Under the pieces are notes generated by a model. The model was not told the origin of the DNA and searched no databases. It saw nothing but the letters and a program-made list of their open reading frames with translations. Below, piece after piece: positions 7,271 to 12,437 of a DNA stretch of 12,437 nt. The position numbers and the translations under genes are program-made. How positions within the stretch are numbered: position 1 is the stretch's first letter; each line of letters opens with the position of its first letter. Origin of the DNA: Bradyrhizobium sp. CCH5-F6 (GTDB lineage: Bacteria > Pseudomonadota > Alphaproteobacteria > Rhizobiales > Xanthobacteraceae). The DNA is taken from NCBI RefSeq assembly GCF_001556045.1, contig NZ_LSIC01000019.1:1-12437 (forward strand), written 5' to 3'.

Positions 7271-7348
7271 AAGACCTGTCGTCTCGGCATTTGGTTGGCG
7301 ACTTCCCCCCGGGAAACTCCTGGTAACCATGATCGCCAGGATTGCGGC

Positions 7349-7375
7349 GCATTCGCCTTAATCCCGGCGAAATGC
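7349..7375 (+). other. Weak hairpin in the lpxC-bamD gap
   Basis: GCATTCGCC (7349-7357) pairs with GGCGAAATGC (7366-7375) with one bulged base and an 8-nt loop. No T-run follows, so it is not a standard terminator. The rest of the 245-bp gap holds GGTTAACG (7390-7397) followed by TTTTTCGGATACAT, a possible but weak promoter for bamD. Confidence 0.3.
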
Positions 7376-7515
7376 CTCCCTATCCGGTTGGTTAACGATC
7401 GTTTTTCGGATACATCGGCGTGGTCGCATGGCAGGCACCACGGTTACATTTCGCGCCCATGACGGGGTTCGTGGGCTGGCGGACACCGCATCACAGGGCG
7501 TCAGGGCTTAAACTC

Positions 7516-8421
7516 ATGTCGGCACAGCGTATGACGCGCGGATATTTCCAGGCCTTGTCCCGAGAGGTCTCGTCGCGAGCCCGCGGGCTGCTTCAGGCCG
7601 TCACCTTCGTCCTGCTCGCGCTGCCGCTCGCCGGTTGCGGCACGGGCTCGCTCTGGGACAAGTTCACTGCCAAGGACGACACCTTCGTCGAGGAGCCTGC
7701 CGACAAGATCTACAATGAGGGCCTGTACCTCATGAACGAGAAGAAGGACATGAAGGCGGCGAACAAGAAGTTCGAAGAAGTCGACCGCCAGCATCCTTAT
7801 TCCGAGTGGGCCCGCAAATCGCTGCTGATGTCGGCCTATGCGTCCTATCAGGGCGGCGACTATGACGGCTGCATCGGCGCCGCCACCCGCTACGTCACGC
7901 TGCATCCCGGCAGCCCGGACGCGGCCTATGCGCAATATCTGATCGCCGCCTCGCACTACGACCAGATCCCGGACATCAGCCGCGACCAGACCCGGACCGA
8001 GAAGGCGATCGCCGCGCTGGAAGAGGTGGTGCGCAAATATCCGAACTCGGAATATGCGACCTCCGCCAAGGCCAAGATCGAGGGCGCGCGCGACCAGCTC
8101 GCCGGCAAGGAGATGAACGTCGGCCGCTACTACGCCCAGAAGCGCGACTACACGGCGGCGATCAACCGCTACAAGACCGTCGTCACGCAGTACCAGACCA
8201 CGCGCCACGTCGAGGAGGCGCTGTTCCGGCTCACCGAGGCCTATATGGCGATCGGCATCGTCGGCGAGGCGCAGACCGCGGCAGCCGTGCTCGGGCACAA
8301 TTTTCCTGACAGCCGCTGGTACAAGGACGCCTATAATCTTGTAAAATCCGGCGGTCTCGAACCGAGCGAGAATCAGGGGTCCTGGATCAGCCGGACCTTC
8401 AAGAAGATGGGTCTCGGCTAG
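7516..8421 (+). CDS. bamD: Outer membrane protein assembly factor BamD (ComL), lipoprotein
   Basis: BamD is a lipid-anchored periplasmic subunit of the BAM complex that folds beta-barrel proteins into the outer membrane. From ATG 7516 the protein has 301 residues. A basic N-region leads to a hydrophobic stretch and the lipobox LPLAGC, with Cys41 as the lipidated residue. The mature part is helical with TPR-like repeats: PADKIYNEGLYLMNEKKDMKA, then HPYSEWARKSLLMSAYASYQ, YVTLHPGSPDAAYAQYLIA, the SHYDQIPDISRDQTRTEKAI segment typical of BamD, and a final pair around YKTVVTQYQTTRHVEEALF. The frame is open back to GTG 7420, but that extension would put 73 residues before the lipobox; AGGG at 7503-7506 supports 7516, and ATG 7531 is also possible. 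recN follows after 13 bp and is probably co-transcribed. Confidence 0.93.
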   Translation: MSAQRMTRGYFQALSREVSSRARGLLQAVTFVLLALPLAGCGTGSLWDKFTAKDDTFVEEPADKIYNEGLYLMNEKKDMKAANKKFEEVDRQHPYSEWARKSLLMSAYASYQGGDYDGCIGAATRYVTLHPGSPDAAYAQYLIAASHYDQIPDISRDQTRTEKAIAALEEVVRKYPNSEYATSAKAKIEGARDQLAGKEMNVGRYYAQKRDYTAAINRYKTVVTQYQTTRHVEEALFRLTEAYMAIGIVGEAQTAAAVLGHNFPDSRWYKDAYNLVKSGGLEPSENQGSWISRTFKKMGLG

Positions 8422-8434
8422 GAAATTTGGTTCC

Positions 8435-12374
<3,940 letters not shown>

Positions 12375-12376
12375 GG

Positions 12377-12430
12377 CTCTTCCCTTCTCCCCTTGTGGGA
12401 GAAGGTGGCGCGAAGCGCCGGATGAGGGGT
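12377..12430. repeat. Short palindromic repeat, family B, after ligA
   Basis: Two hairpins lie side by side: CCTTCTCCC (12383-12391) with GGGAGAAGG (12397-12405), and GGCGC-GAA-GCGCC (12407-12419), followed by GGATGAGGGGT. This arrangement is a widespread dispersed repeat in rhizobial and related genomes, as I recall it; the copy number here cannot be known. It may also act as a transcript end for ligA, though it lacks a T-run. The element may continue past the window edge. Confidence 0.75.
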
Positions 12431-12437
12431 TCTATCC

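Noticed and set aside
7420..7515. In-frame GTG extension upstream of bamD
   Set aside because: It would place 73 residues before the lipobox cysteine, far too many for a lipoprotein signal, and the AGGG before ATG 7516 fits a start there.

Overview
The window is a stretch of alphaproteobacterial core chromosome, most likely from Bradyrhizobium or a close relative (Nitrobacteraceae, formerly Bradyrhizobiaceae). The basis is high G+C coding DNA, the gene order murB-ddl-ftsQ-ftsA-ftsZ-lpxC-bamD-recN-ligA, a long FtsZ (597 aa) ending in the alphaproteobacterial peptide [10 protein letters not shown], and short palindromic intergenic repeats of the kind common in rhizobial genomes. The genus is inferred from protein and repeat character, not from a database match.

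All genes lie on the + strand. Positions 3-233 are the 3' end of murB. A 103-bp imperfect palindrome (236-338) separates it from ddl (360-1352). A 350-bp gap follows (1353-1702) with an 18-bp tandem repeat, three TTAAC motifs and a candidate CtrA-like site. Then comes the division block: ftsQ (1703-2740), ftsA (2737-4059, overlapping ftsQ by ATGA) and ftsZ (4150-5943). A clear intrinsic terminator (5972-6008) closes this block. After a roughly 300-bp leader region come lpxC (6308-7270), a 245-bp gap, bamD (7516-8421) and recN (8435-10108, 13 bp after bamD). A second palindromic repeat (10121-10200) lies before ligA (10218-12374), and a repeat of another family runs to the window end.

The genes work together in envelope growth and division. 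MurB and Ddl supply peptidoglycan precursors. FtsQ, FtsA and FtsZ form and anchor the division machinery. LpxC commits to lipid A synthesis and BamD belongs to the outer-membrane protein assembly complex. RecN and LigA serve DNA repair and replication.

I found no mobile element, CRISPR array, tRNA or rRNA, and no evidence for an undescribed multi-gene system. The points worth a second look are regulatory (the ddl-ftsQ gap and the lpxC leader), the two palindromic repeats that share arms but not interiors, and sequence variations in LigA (zinc-finger spacing), FtsA (phosphate-2 motif) and FtsZ (structured blocks in the linker).
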